A stretch of DNA of 64,000 bases from Ichthyophthirius multifiliis (taxonomy: Eukaryota > Ciliophora > Oligohymenophorea > Hymenostomatida), in NCBI RefSeq assembly GCF_000220395.1, contig NW_004085906.1:1-64000 (forward strand). Direction: 5' to 3'. Positions 49,322-59,655 of the stretch are shown here, piece after piece. The notes under the pieces were generated by a model. That model was not told the DNA's origin. It worked only from the letters and a program-made list of their open reading frames with translations, and ran no database searches. Position 1 is the stretch's first letter. Every line of letters starts with the position of its first letter. The position numbers and the translations under genes were made by a program.

Positions 49322-50139
49322 TCATTTATTTTTATCAATTATAATACTTTCAGTATTAATACTATTTAAATTTTCTAAAATTTAATTATTATTAAAATCG
49401 CCACTAAAGCTTTCTAGTTTTGAACTAGATTATAAGCTCGTATTATTAGAAGTGTTAATATTTTTCTATTATGGCGGCTTATTTTTTTTCAAAGTTGTTG
49501 TACTCTAATCTATAATAGGTATTTTTTTGAAATCAAAGCCTTCATATCTATTTAAGAAAACCATAATATCAGCGAATTTTTTTTTAATATCCTATAATTT
49601 TCGATCATAGAAAGTTTCAAAAAAAGTTCCGTCTTAAAATTCAAAAGCAAGAATATAATGAGTGGTATCAGTATCAGTTTTAACATGTCCCTTTTTGATA
49701 ATTTTTAGTTATTTAATTTAATCTAATTTATTTATCTTTAATTTTTTTTTGCCAAATAAAGGCTTTTTTTCTTCAATCAAAATGTTATAATTCTTATTCA
49801 AAACTAACGTGTATATTTCTGAAAAAATGAAAAAAAAACTACCGAAAACCATAATGCTTAAACATAAAAAATAATTCCATAAAATGCCTATTTAGCCAAT
49901 TAATAAATGTCTATTTATTACCAAAATTTATAATAAATAATAACCAAAACATATTGAAAATGTACCCAAAAACCAAGCTGCTTTTGGATATTTTTTATAT
50001 TTTAAAGATGTTTCTTTTTCTAATCTACTTTTGTTTTTTGTTAAATATATATCTAAATAATAAGGTTTATCTTTTTCTGGTTTTTGTTGTTTTTTTTATT
50101 TACTAAAAAACCTAAAGCCGCTCCTCGTGTAAATCTCAT
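49322..50139 (-). CDS. Hypothetical protein with two membrane helices and cytosolic domain
   Basis: An open frame ending in TGA at 49322-49324 gives about 270 residues. The head is basic (RSGFRFFSKQKKQQKPEKDK), then YYLDIYLTKNKSRLEKETSL. Two helices follow close together: AAWFLGTFSICFGYYLLQIL and LWNYFLCLSIMVFGSFFFIF. A soluble domain comes next (YNILIEEKKPLFGKKKLKI, then HYILAFEFQDGTFFETFYD), and the tail is Ser/Asn-rich. The tight helix pair followed by a beta-rich domain recalls PH-like or DUF membrane proteins, but I cannot name the family. The start codon was not found in phase near 50140, so a first exon upstream is likely. Confidence 0.6.
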
Positions 50140-50339
50140 ATTTTTTATATTATTTTTATCTTATTTTTTTTTTTAAAAAAAAAAAACAATTAATTGGAAT
50201 ATATTTAAAAAAATTATATTAACTTAATTTCTTGTTTTAATTAATATTCTTAATAAAAAAAAAACAAATTCTTTCTTTAAAAAATTAAATTACTTTATTA
50301 TTAAATTAAAACAAAAACATATATTTATATTAATTATAA

Positions 50340-51320
50340 TCATCTTATAATATATGGGTAAATATTACTTTAATATTATTTAATTTAATTAATTATATAA
50401 TTCTATTCTATTGCCAAATAAATAAAGCTTAAGATAATAACAAGTATTCCTCCAATACCAAATAAACTCCTTGATAATTCTTAATAAAAAGAAACTTCAG
50501 GAATATAAGGTAAAAACATACTGTCTCCAATTTCAAAAGCCTTTATTACTGGATCTCTAATATCAAAAACTTTAAGAAGTACATTTTTTTCTGAATTATT
50601 TAAATGATGAAGATGTTTATTTTAATTTTCTCCGAATTTAATATACTATATTCCATTTTGGAAGCATCCTCTTTCAATTGTTTATTTTAAAAAATCGACA
50701 ACAAGGCAAATCTCTTTTACTTAAAATTAACCAATACATTCATTTTTAAGATTATTATATTAGTTTTAATATAAAATGCATTTTTTTTTACGTTAATTTT
50801 TTGATTTGCATATATTTAAATTTTACATTTCTTATAAAGGTAAAATTACATCTTTTTAAATTAATTAGATTGGAACTCCTTTTTAATTTTGGTGACATTT
50901 TGTTTGGACTTCAAATTTTGTTTCCTTTTTTGAATTATTCATTATGTTTATGCATAAGAAATCGTCTTTCGTATTTATTTATTTTTGAAAATGCTAAGTT
51001 TATATGGTAATTGTTTTTTCTTCTGAAATTTTATTTTAAGGATCCATTTAGTGGAAAATTGTGTTTGTGGATATTTTTAATTTGGTATTTTTTAATTCGT
51101 TTATTAAATTTTGTTTGTTAAATACCCATTCATTATTTTGGAATAAAATTTAATTATTTTTTTATATTTAGGGATCATTAATTGGGATTAAGAGTAGAAT
51201 TAAAGATACAAATAAACAAAATGATGCAAATATAGAAGACGAATAAAATATAAAACTTTTTATTTTTCCAACTTTGTTTTGCAACTTGAATAAGTCAAAG
51301 TATTTTTTATAAATTATCAT
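50340..51320 (-). CDS. Hypothetical membrane protein with N- and C-terminal helices
   Basis: The protein begins MIIYKKYFDLFKLQNKVGKI and has a first helix (SIFASFCLFVSLILLLIPI). A polar loop of about 200 residues follows with several cysteines, and the second helix (LFGIGGILVIILSFIYLAIE) is near the C-terminus. An intron of about 110 bases (GT..AG) between QLIQKD and ICLVVDFLK restores phase. The second exon reads TIERGCFQNGIQYIKFGEN, then VFDIRDPVIKAFEIGDSMF. The topology, with two helices and a large Cys-containing loop, resembles CDC50 or TMEM-type proteins, but no diagnostic motif was seen. Function is unknown. Confidence 0.65.
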
Positions 51321-52140
51321 ATAATGATTAATATTTATTTTATTTAAATTAATTGTAAAAAATATATATTAATAAATGATTTTATTTAATTTTAACAAAA
51401 GAAAATAATAATTTTTATTAATAATATTTATTTTTTTATATAATATATGTTTTAATTATTTACTTTTACTTAATTTGATTAAAAAAAAAAAGGAAAATAT
51501 AAAAAACTTGAATATTAATTTAATTATAAATACATATATTTATTATAAAAAAAGTGGATTTTTTATAAAAAAATGGAAAATTAATATAAATAAATAAAAA
51601 CATTTTTTGGTAAAAAAAACAAAAATCCTTAAGAAAATACAGCATGCTTATTAGTCTGTACTATAAACTACTTAAAAAATTCAGATTAAAAAGTAAATTA
51701 ATTATAAAATAATAATAAAATAAATAAAATAATAAGGCGATTCTATAAAAACTAGAAAAATATATTGATAGGTGCAAATTATTATTTTAAAGTTAAAATT
51801 AAGTAAAATCAACTTTTATTTTAAGAACAAAATTTTAATATTTAAAATATAAGTAATTGGCTTAAGATTTATCAAATTCAATACATTTTTAAATTTCTTT
51901 ACATAATTTATTAATGAATGCACATTTATTACCTTTTGAATTAAAAAAGAAAGTATATAATATGTTAAAAAATGCTTTCAAAATATCAAAATACTGTATT
52001 ATTTATTTTCAAAATGATATAAACAATATAAAAAACTATATATTTAAAAAGTATATATAAAAAAAAAAAAATTATAAACAAATAAAATATTTATATTATA
52101 TTTATGAAAAAAAAACTAAAATAGCTTTATTAAAAGTGAT
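51321..52140. other. A/T-rich spacer
   Basis: A weak open frame near 51917-52080 has no supporting pattern. Nothing is assigned. Confidence 0.4.
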
Positions 52141-52484
52141 ATGTCTTTTTTTGTCGGAAATTCATTAAGAATAATAATTAAGCATGAAGTAAAAAAAATA
52201 AAGATATAATATTATTTATAATATAAATTATATGAAAAATATTTATTAATAGTTATTAAGTAAAATAATATCTATTTAATTTCTTTCTGATATTATATAA
52301 ATTGCCAAACATGAAGCATTTGAAATTGCATCTGAAGCTTAAGAGTGTTTTTATGTAAAATATTTTTTTGTAAATAAACTTAAATTTGAAAAAAAAAAAG
52401 GTTATATTTAATTAAAAAAAAAGTTCATAAAAATAAATAGTAGAAGAATTTATTTAAAATAATTACGATGAAGTATTTTTTTGA
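52141..52484 (+). CDS. Small helical protein, possibly the histone-fold protein MHF2/CENP-X
   Basis: Three exons (52141-52188, 52253-52354, 52401-52484) join in phase across 64- and 46-base GT..AG introns to give 77 residues. The sequence runs RIIIKHELLSKIISIQFLSD, then IIQIAKHEAFEIASEAQECF, then QIVEEFIQNNYDEVFF. The pattern of a short helix, a long Ala/Glu-rich helix and a final short acidic segment near the C-terminus fits CENP-X/MHF2, which pairs with MHF1 at centromeres and in Fanconi DNA repair and has about 80 residues. The usual LPQLLLDF ending is not conserved. Coding is likely because two introns restore one frame. The family call is tentative, and TAF-like histone folds are an alternative. 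Confidence 0.5.
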
Positions 52485-52657
52485 ATTAAATATTTTTTAT
52501 ATATTTTTTTACTTTTTTTAGCTTTTTAATTTATTTTTTGATTAATTAGAAATTAATAATTATATTCTTAAAAGAGATTTAATGATAGTAATAAATTAAA
52601 ATATTTTTAATTTTTTATGTTTTTTTTTAAAAAAAAAGATTTTATAGCAAATTTTAA

Positions 52658-52978
52658 ATGAATAAAATAATAAAAAATTAATATAAATTTTCGTTAATAA
52701 TAAAGTAAAAATTTAAAAGTTTAATTTTGATTTAAAATAAAAGTAAAAAGGATTATTTAATAAAAATTATGAAAAATATGTGCTATAAAGGAGTTGTTTA
52801 AGAAATATCAACTAATTTGTTTGAAACTTATGTATAGAATTTTAACATGATTTAATGTCAAAATATAAAAGGAATATTATAAAGAAATAAAAATTAATTA
52901 ATTAAATGTATCTAAATAATTAAATAAAATGAAGAGGCGAATATAAAATATGTTATTGAAACTTTGAAAACATTGTGA
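52658..52978 (+). CDS. Small hypothetical helical protein
   Basis: An ATG-to-TGA frame of 107 codons. The second half is protein-like: MCYKGVVQEISTNLFETYVQ, then NFNMIQCQNIKGIL and EEANIKYVIETLKTL. The first half is basic and A/T-poor in information, so the true start may be the internal ATG at 52769. No family is recognised. Confidence 0.45.
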
Positions 52979-53120
52979 ATTTTTTATAAAAAATATATTT
53001 TTAAAGATATAATAATTTTTTAAAAAAATATTGTTATATTATTAAAAATATTAAATATAGTAATAAAAAAAATATAAATAATTAATATTTAAATAAAAAA
53101 TAAATATATATACATTTATA

Positions 53121-53152
<32 letters not shown>

Positions 53153-53589
53153 TTATATATATTATAATTTAAACTAAATTAAATTATAGTTTTTATAATT
53201 TATAGATATTATTTATATCATAATTTCAAGTTTATTTAGTTTTTCAATTAAATATATTTTCTAGATATAATATAATATATTTTTTCAAAATTATTATTAT
53301 CTAAAAAATTATTAAATATATCAAATACAACTATTTTATTTTTATTATACAATAAATAAAAATTATTTATTTTGCTATTTTAAAAAAATTAATTAAACTG
53401 ATTAATATATAATTTTATGTATTAAAATGATAATTAAAAAAATAAAAATAATTATAAATTATAATTTTTTTATTTATAAACCTAACAAGTTTTTATTATT
53501 TTTTTATATATTAAAAAAAATATAGTTTTTATTATTATTTTATATATATAAATAAAATCTTTTAAAAAATATCATTTTATAAATAATAA
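52979..53589. other. A/T-rich spacer with TA repeat
   Basis: A TA run lies at about 53124-53142. No coding stretch is seen. Confidence 0.5.
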
Positions 53590-54614
53590 ATGAATATTTT
53601 GAAATCATTTATAAGGTTAGATATTTAAGAAGATATAAATAATTTAACATTAATAACTCCTATATTTAAGTAATATTAATACTAAATAATAAACAAATTA
53701 TATTAAAAAAAGTGAATAAAATATTGATTTAATTGAATAATTTTTCAATAAATTAAGAGAATTAGAAAATATAAATAGTTTAATTTTAATATTGCAGTAA
53801 AGATGAAAAAAAATAGAAAATATTTGTAAATATTCAATTAAAAAAAAAAAAAGTTAAAATATTTTTACTGAAAAATATTAAAATATTTTACTTAATGCAA
53901 TGTAAAATTTAAATTATGAAAAAATATTGTGCTTGGAATTAATTTTTGATTATTAATGTGTCAACTAAAATGCTCTATAATTCGCAACTTAAATCAGCAA
54001 ATTCAAAAAACTATAGAAGCTAAAATTAAACTTATTGTAAAATTTTTAAAAAAAAATTATTAAAATACATATTTTATATAAATATATATAATATCTATAT
54101 ATTTTATATATATTTTTAAATATGTTTATTAAAAAGTAATAATACTTTAGGAGTTTCAGGCACTATTTTAATTAATAATATAGCATAATTAAGTTAGTTA
54201 TAAAAACTTTACATTAATTATGGATATTGTGATATTGGAGAAAATGAAATTAGATAAATTGGTAGAGTGTTAAAAAGATTTAAATAACTAAAAAAATTAA
54301 CATTATTATTAATGTAAATTGAGTTATAATTTATTATTTTTAATATAATTTGTATATTTATAGTGAAAATACATGTCATAATAATGACTCTTGGAATATT
54401 TTTTCAGAAGGAATTGCTGCACTTTAAAATTTAGTTAGCCTTAATCTTGTTTTGGAGTATATATTTAATAATATTAAAATACTTAATATAAATATTAAAT
54501 TAAGCCGATCAAATATTAATAATTAAGTAGCAATTATCATAGGAAATTCATTCAAAGATTTAATAAAGTTGTAAAAACTTTAAATATGGCTAAGGTTTTT
54601 ATAAATTATAAATA

Positions 54615-54679
<65 letters not shown>

Positions 54680-55199
54680 TAATATTTTATATATATATGT
54701 TTTTATAACTATAAATATATTTTTATTTATTAAATCTTCTTTTTATATATTAGACTTAATAATCTAGATTCAGAAACTGCTTTACAATTTTCAAATTTTT
54801 TTTAAAAATTAGTTAATCTCATATAATTAGATTTATGTTTAGAGTTATAAATATTTTTTTTATATCATTAATATAATTATTTTAAAGTCATAATTTAATT
54901 TAAGAACAATATGCTTATAAAATAGCTAGAAATATGATTGTTTCTGACTACTAGTAATCTACTAGCTTATTTATATAGTAAATTAATAAAAAATAATTTA
55001 TTAAAATTATAATAAAAGAAACGAGATTTTAGAAGAAGGTAAAGTAAGTTAAGAAACAATAAATAAAATTGATGAAATTTTCGATTAATTTGGTTATGAA
55101 ATTACTGCTAATCAATTATAATAAATAGCTTATTTTAAAAAAATCAAAGATTTATTAATTTTTTAACCTTCTTTATAATACTGGGATTTACGTTTTTGA
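53590..55199 (+). CDS. Leucine-rich-repeat protein with many introns
   Basis: LRR-type exons are separated by A/T- and TA-rich introns. Readable repeats are SQLQKLYINYGYCDIGENE, then IGRVLKRFKQLKKLTLLL, SEGIAALQNLVSLNLVLE, a truncated repeat near 54550 (FKDLIKLQKL), and LDSETALQFSNFFQKLVNLI. These resemble the ribonuclease-inhibitor-type LRR arrays common in ciliates. The last exon reads NEILEEGKVSQETINKIDEI, then FGYEITANQLQQIAYFKKIK, and ends in TGA at 55197-55199; it may belong to this gene or to a separate one. The start at 53590 (MNILKSFIR before a GT) is a suggestion. A TA-rich intron fills 54600-54750. The ligand and role are unknown. Confidence 0.6.
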
Positions 55200-55351
55200 A
55201 CTTTTAATTATTAATAATTAAAAAAAACATTTAAATTTCAAACTCATATATATATATAAAAACTTAATAAATTAAAATTAATTAATTTACAAAAACATTT
55301 ATATAAAAAGAATAAAATTATGTTTATATATATACATATATATATATATAT

Positions 55352-55957
55352 ATGCAGTTTTTAAATTCTTTCTCAATTAATAACTTAAATAATTTTTTTT
55401 TAACAGAAATAAAATATACTCCTGTGATAAATAAATTTTTTTTAACAGAAATAAAATATACTCCTATGATTATTTATTATATTATTAATTTCATAAATCT
55501 AATTTGGAATAAATAACAGTTTAATAAAAGTATGATTAAAATAAAAAACTAAGATATTTTTAAAACAAACATATATTGAATGTTCAAATTATTATATTTA
55601 GTAACTATTAAGAAATAAAAATCAAGAGTAAATTTTTTAAAAACTTTCTAAAACTATTATTACCGAGATATTAATATAAATAAGTTTAAATTTAACACAT
55701 AAAATACAAAACTATTATTTATAAAATTAAAGACTTAATTAAAGCACCCCTTATTATGAAATTTATATAATAATATATTAGACTTATACTTATCAGATAT
55801 TATTTCAATTTAAATACTTTAATTTAGAGCCTTGATAGGATAAATGAGTAATATAATGGATAAAAATATTAATACATTAAATTCGTATTATATTAAATGA
55901 ATAAATTCCCATATCTTGTATTATTTACATATCGAATTTTTTGTACTAAAAAGTGAA
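55352..55957 (+). CDS. Hypothetical protein(s) in two overlapping frames around a tandem duplication
   Basis: Frame A runs from ATG 55352 to TGA 55577-55579 and gives 75 residues with a 14-residue tandem repeat (FFLTEIKYTP in each unit). Frame B has no stop from about 55400 to TGA 55955-55957 and is strongly protein-like in its second half: FQNKHILNVQIIIFSNYQEI, then KDLIKAPLIMKFIQQYIR and SLDRINEQYNG. One reading is a first exon upstream joined to frame B at one of the two TTTTTTTTAACAG sites. Another is that frame A is a separate small gene. Neither is proven and no family is recognised. Confidence 0.42.
55394..55470. repeat. 42-base tandem duplication, two copies
   Basis: Two copies of a unit made of a T tract, AACAG and AAATAAAATATACTCC are offset by exactly 42 bases (AACAG at 55402 and 55444). 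They differ at one base inside the unit. The offset preserves the reading frame. Confidence 0.85.
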
Positions 55958-56418
55958 CATAACCTTATTTCATATAAAAAAATTAATTCTATTTTAATAA
56001 TATTTTCTTTTATATAACTTTTATTATTGTTTGGGTTTTTATTTAAGTTTTGGGTATTTTAATAGCTTGTGTTCAATTAATTTTAATTATTTAAGTTGTT
56101 TTTATATTTACATTTTTTTTTTTCTCACTTTTATTATTTAATTAAGGGGGTTAAAATTGCTAATAATCTATCTTTTGAATATAATTATTATTATTTTTAT
56201 CGATTTTTTTTTTGTATATTTTTATATATATTATTAGATCTAAAAACAATATTAAAATTATAAATAAATTTTATAAATTTTTTTTTTTATATTATTATAT
56301 TAATATTTTATTTTTATTATTTTACTTTATAGTTTTTATATTTTTGTTATAATTATTAATATAATTTATTAAAATAAATATTAAAAAAATATCAATAATT
56401 TTTATATTTATAAAAAAA
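55958..56418. other. A/T-rich spacer
   Basis: No feature is supported. It is probably the promoter region of the next gene. Confidence 0.45.
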
Positions 56419-57324
56419 ATGCACGAAGAGGATTTTATATTACCTCATTAAAAGAGATTCAGTTAATTAATAAAGAGATACCCACCTCTTTCTAACCCAT
56501 CTAACTAACAACATATATCTTAAAAAACTTTAATTTTAACCACATATTCACATCAACACAGTGAATCAGAAGAAATAGATGACGAATATTTGTTAAAAAA
56601 AGGCTATAGGACAGGCAGTAAATTAGCACCATAATAATTTCGTTAATATCTATATTCGGAAATCTAAAATTTATATATTTAAAAAAATGATATAGAAATA
56701 TATGATATTCCTTAATATAGAGATTTAGAAAATATACATGAAACAAGATTTTTTTTAATAAATGGAAACAAATAGAAGAAATTCGAAGATTTATATAATT
56801 TTTTAGAAGAAAAAAAAATAGGAATTATAAATATAGGATGTGATTTTATCAAAAATCAAATTTAAATAAAAAATCAAGAAAATTAAAAGTTTATTTAGTT
56901 TGGACTTAAAGGTAATAATTTAAATCCTGATAGCTATAAATAGTTATAATAAATAAACGCGGAAATATTTTGGATGGAAAAAGATATTAGAAGATTTTAA
57001 ATAGATAAATAAAGTAAATATATAACATAGGGGGGATAGTTATTTGAAAAAGTACTTAACTAATTGGAAAGTTAGGTCGAATATATATTATTTTCGTTCG
57101 ATATGGATAGCATTAATCCTGCTTTTTTTCCAGGAGTTTCGCTTCCTTCTGTTGTAGGAGGGTTTAGTGATTTGGAAAGTGATGAAATAATTAAAGTGGT
57201 AGCAAATAATAAAAAAGTAATAATTTTAGATATATCAGAATATAATCCTACAGTTGAAAGTAGAAGATCAGGGATGTTTTTAGTATATTTATTTTTTATT
57301 TATTGCTAAGAATTATTTAAATGA
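56419..57324 (+). CDS. Ureohydrolase (arginase/formiminoglutamase) family protein with degraded active site
   Basis: An intronless frame of 302 codons, TGA-terminated. The C-terminal half is typical of the arginase superfamily: YILFSFDMDSINPAFFPGVS, then LPSVVGGFSDLESDEIIKVV, then IILDISEYNPTVESRRSG. The FDxD pair that binds manganese is kept, and NP matches the DVxExNP motif. The N-terminal half is divergent. The GGDHS motif is replaced by IGCDF, and no DAHxD motif appears in the 60 residues between it and the FDxD segment. The protein is therefore probably inactive or has a changed function. The start ATG follows an A-only stretch. A tiny gap of 12 bases separates its stop from the next, convergent gene. 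Confidence 0.82.
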
Positions 57325-57336
57325 AAAAAAAAAAAA

Positions 57337-57960
57337 ATCATTTTTTTGATTACATATGTATATTTGTACATATAACTGATCTTGCTGTTTCACTAATATT
57401 TTGTTTTATTGTTAAAATACTTTAGATGTCTTTATAGTCATTATTTTCTTAAATACATTTTGGACTCATTAGAATATCATTATTATTTTCTTGTTGATGA
57501 TTTATTTAATTTTCTTAATTTTTTTTAAATTATATTTATTCAACTAAAATAATTTATGGATTTATAATAAAAACATTTTGAACTTCTTATTTTTATTAGT
57601 TTTGTTAAAAAAATATTTATCCACTTTCTACTTGTTCGCTTTTATTGATTTATTTCGGTTTAATATCTTGTGTTAGTTTATAGTTATTAACCAAAAATTA
57701 ATTTTTTTATTAATAAAATGGTTTGGGTCTTCTTTTTCTTCTATTTTATTAATTAATTTCTTTTTTTTCAATGGATTAACTAAACCATTATAAATCGTTT
57801 ATTTTTAACTAATAATTTTTTTTATTTATTATTTAAATTAAAGTTTTATTCCAAAATAATTTTATTATTTAGTAAATTATTAAAGTTATATGTAAAATAG
57901 TTACTTATTATTTTTTTTATTTTATTTTTTCTATTTATGTTTTTGATAAATTAAGTTAAC
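57337..57960 (-). CDS. Hypothetical Gln/Asn-rich protein
   Basis: Two exons join in phase when a 53-base GT..AG intron is removed between NHFINKKINF and CEQVESGQIFFQQ. The protein continues VFIINPQIILVEQIQFKK, then ENNNDILMSPKCIQENNDY and SILTIKQNISETARS, and ends in TGA at 57337-57339. The N-terminal end is Asn-rich (LVNPLKKKKLINKIEEKEDP) and its start is not resolved; it may extend to about 58000. No family is recognised. There are possible phospho-sites (MSPK). Confidence 0.55.
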
Positions 57961-58189
57961 CAAAATAAAGGATTTCTTTATCAAATAATTAAAATAAAAT
58001 GTTTGTATGTAATATTAAAAATAAAATATTTGTTAAAGTCCTTGTAATTATATATAGGTATTTGTAAAAAGAAAATATATGTACTTACTTTAGAAATTTT
58101 CTCATAATGAAAATTTAAAATAAAAATGAAAAGACTTGTTTTTTATTATAAAAATAAATTATATTTTAACAAATAATAATATAGATATT

Positions 58190-58436
58190 ACATGAGTATG
58201 ATGTAAATATTATAAATATAATAGTTTATTTATTAAAGAAGCTGAAATATATTAATTCATCTGTATTAAATTATTATAAAAAAGATATTACTAAAATAAA
58301 TACTACTTAGAGAAAATCTTAAGCAATAATTATTTTAAAAGCTGAAGGTAATGATATTTTTTTAGAGCAAAAGAATAAATTTATTTGTTTTACATTTATA
58401 TCGACTTACATATTGAAATAGAAATAGGTTATTTGA
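58190..58436 (+). CDS. Possible hypothetical exon
   Basis: A frame without stop until TGA 58434-58436 reads LHEYDVNIINIIVYLL, then SSVLNYYKKDITKINTTQRK and AIIILKAEGNDIFLEQ. The composition is protein-like, but no start codon, intron or family could be set. Confidence 0.35.
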
Positions 58437-58856
58437 TATTTTAAACTAATACTTTTTATTTAAAGTGAGATGATATATATAAAAAAAGTAAATAAATAAT
58501 AAAAATATTTACGGTACTAAAAAAACAATTAACGAAAAAAAAAAATAAAAAAAAGAAAAGATATTTATATATATTATAATTAATTTTATTATTTTAATAA
58601 AAAAAAAAAAATTAATAATAATTATAAAATTTATTTATATAAATACATATAAATATTAATTAATTTATAAAATTTTATTTTTTAATAGTATCATGATAAA
58701 TACAAATTTGCAAGCATTAATCTTTTTTTAGCTTTAAACATAGTATTTTATTTTATTTTTCTATGGACATATTAACATTCGCTAATTAAAATAAAATATT
58801 TTAAATATATTAAATAAAAAAAAATACTCAGGAATATTAAAAGATTTTATATATTT
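58437..58856. other. A/T-rich spacer
   Basis: No feature is supported. Confidence 0.45.
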
Positions 58857-59602
58857 TCATTTTCTAAATTATTTAAACTACTATAAAAATAAAAATTAAA
58901 TTAATAAAAATATAAATTAATAGTAACTATAAATAATAATTATAATATATTCTATAAAGTAAATTTTTAACTGATAATTTATAAAAGAGATATTTGCATA
59001 AATCGAATAATTTAAAGGAATTTGAATTTAAACAGGAAAACCTTTATTAAAAATAATATCATATACATATTGATCTTTCAATATTGCTACAAGATTCATA
59101 AACAAGTCGTTGCCGTTTCCTAAAAATTATAAAAGCGGCATAAAAACATTAAATTTAATAGAAAAATTATCACATATATAAATTTATAGTTTTGACTTTT
59201 TAATTAAATTTTTATGTTCTTAGTCTATAATTTTGATATCAAGTTCATTATTTTCATTTTATATATTAATATTTATATTTTAATCGTTTCTTCCTGGTGA
59301 AAAAATTCCTTGACTTATAAGAGTCTTTAAAGGAGATAATTGTTCTTTTATATTTAATTAATATAGTCTTAATAATTATTGCAAAAGTCTTATTTATTTT
59401 TTTGTAAATAATATATCGATAATAAAGATTTAAATCATATTTTTCGCAATTTAATTTATTAATATTCAAATATATATTTTTACCAAATAAATTTTTACTT
59501 TATTATATTTAACTTTTTTCTATTTTTATATTACCAGATACACTTTCTGATTATAACAAATCTTCTACAATTTTATTCTTTTTCTTATTTATCTAGAGAT
59601 TA

Positions 59603-59655
<53 letters not shown>

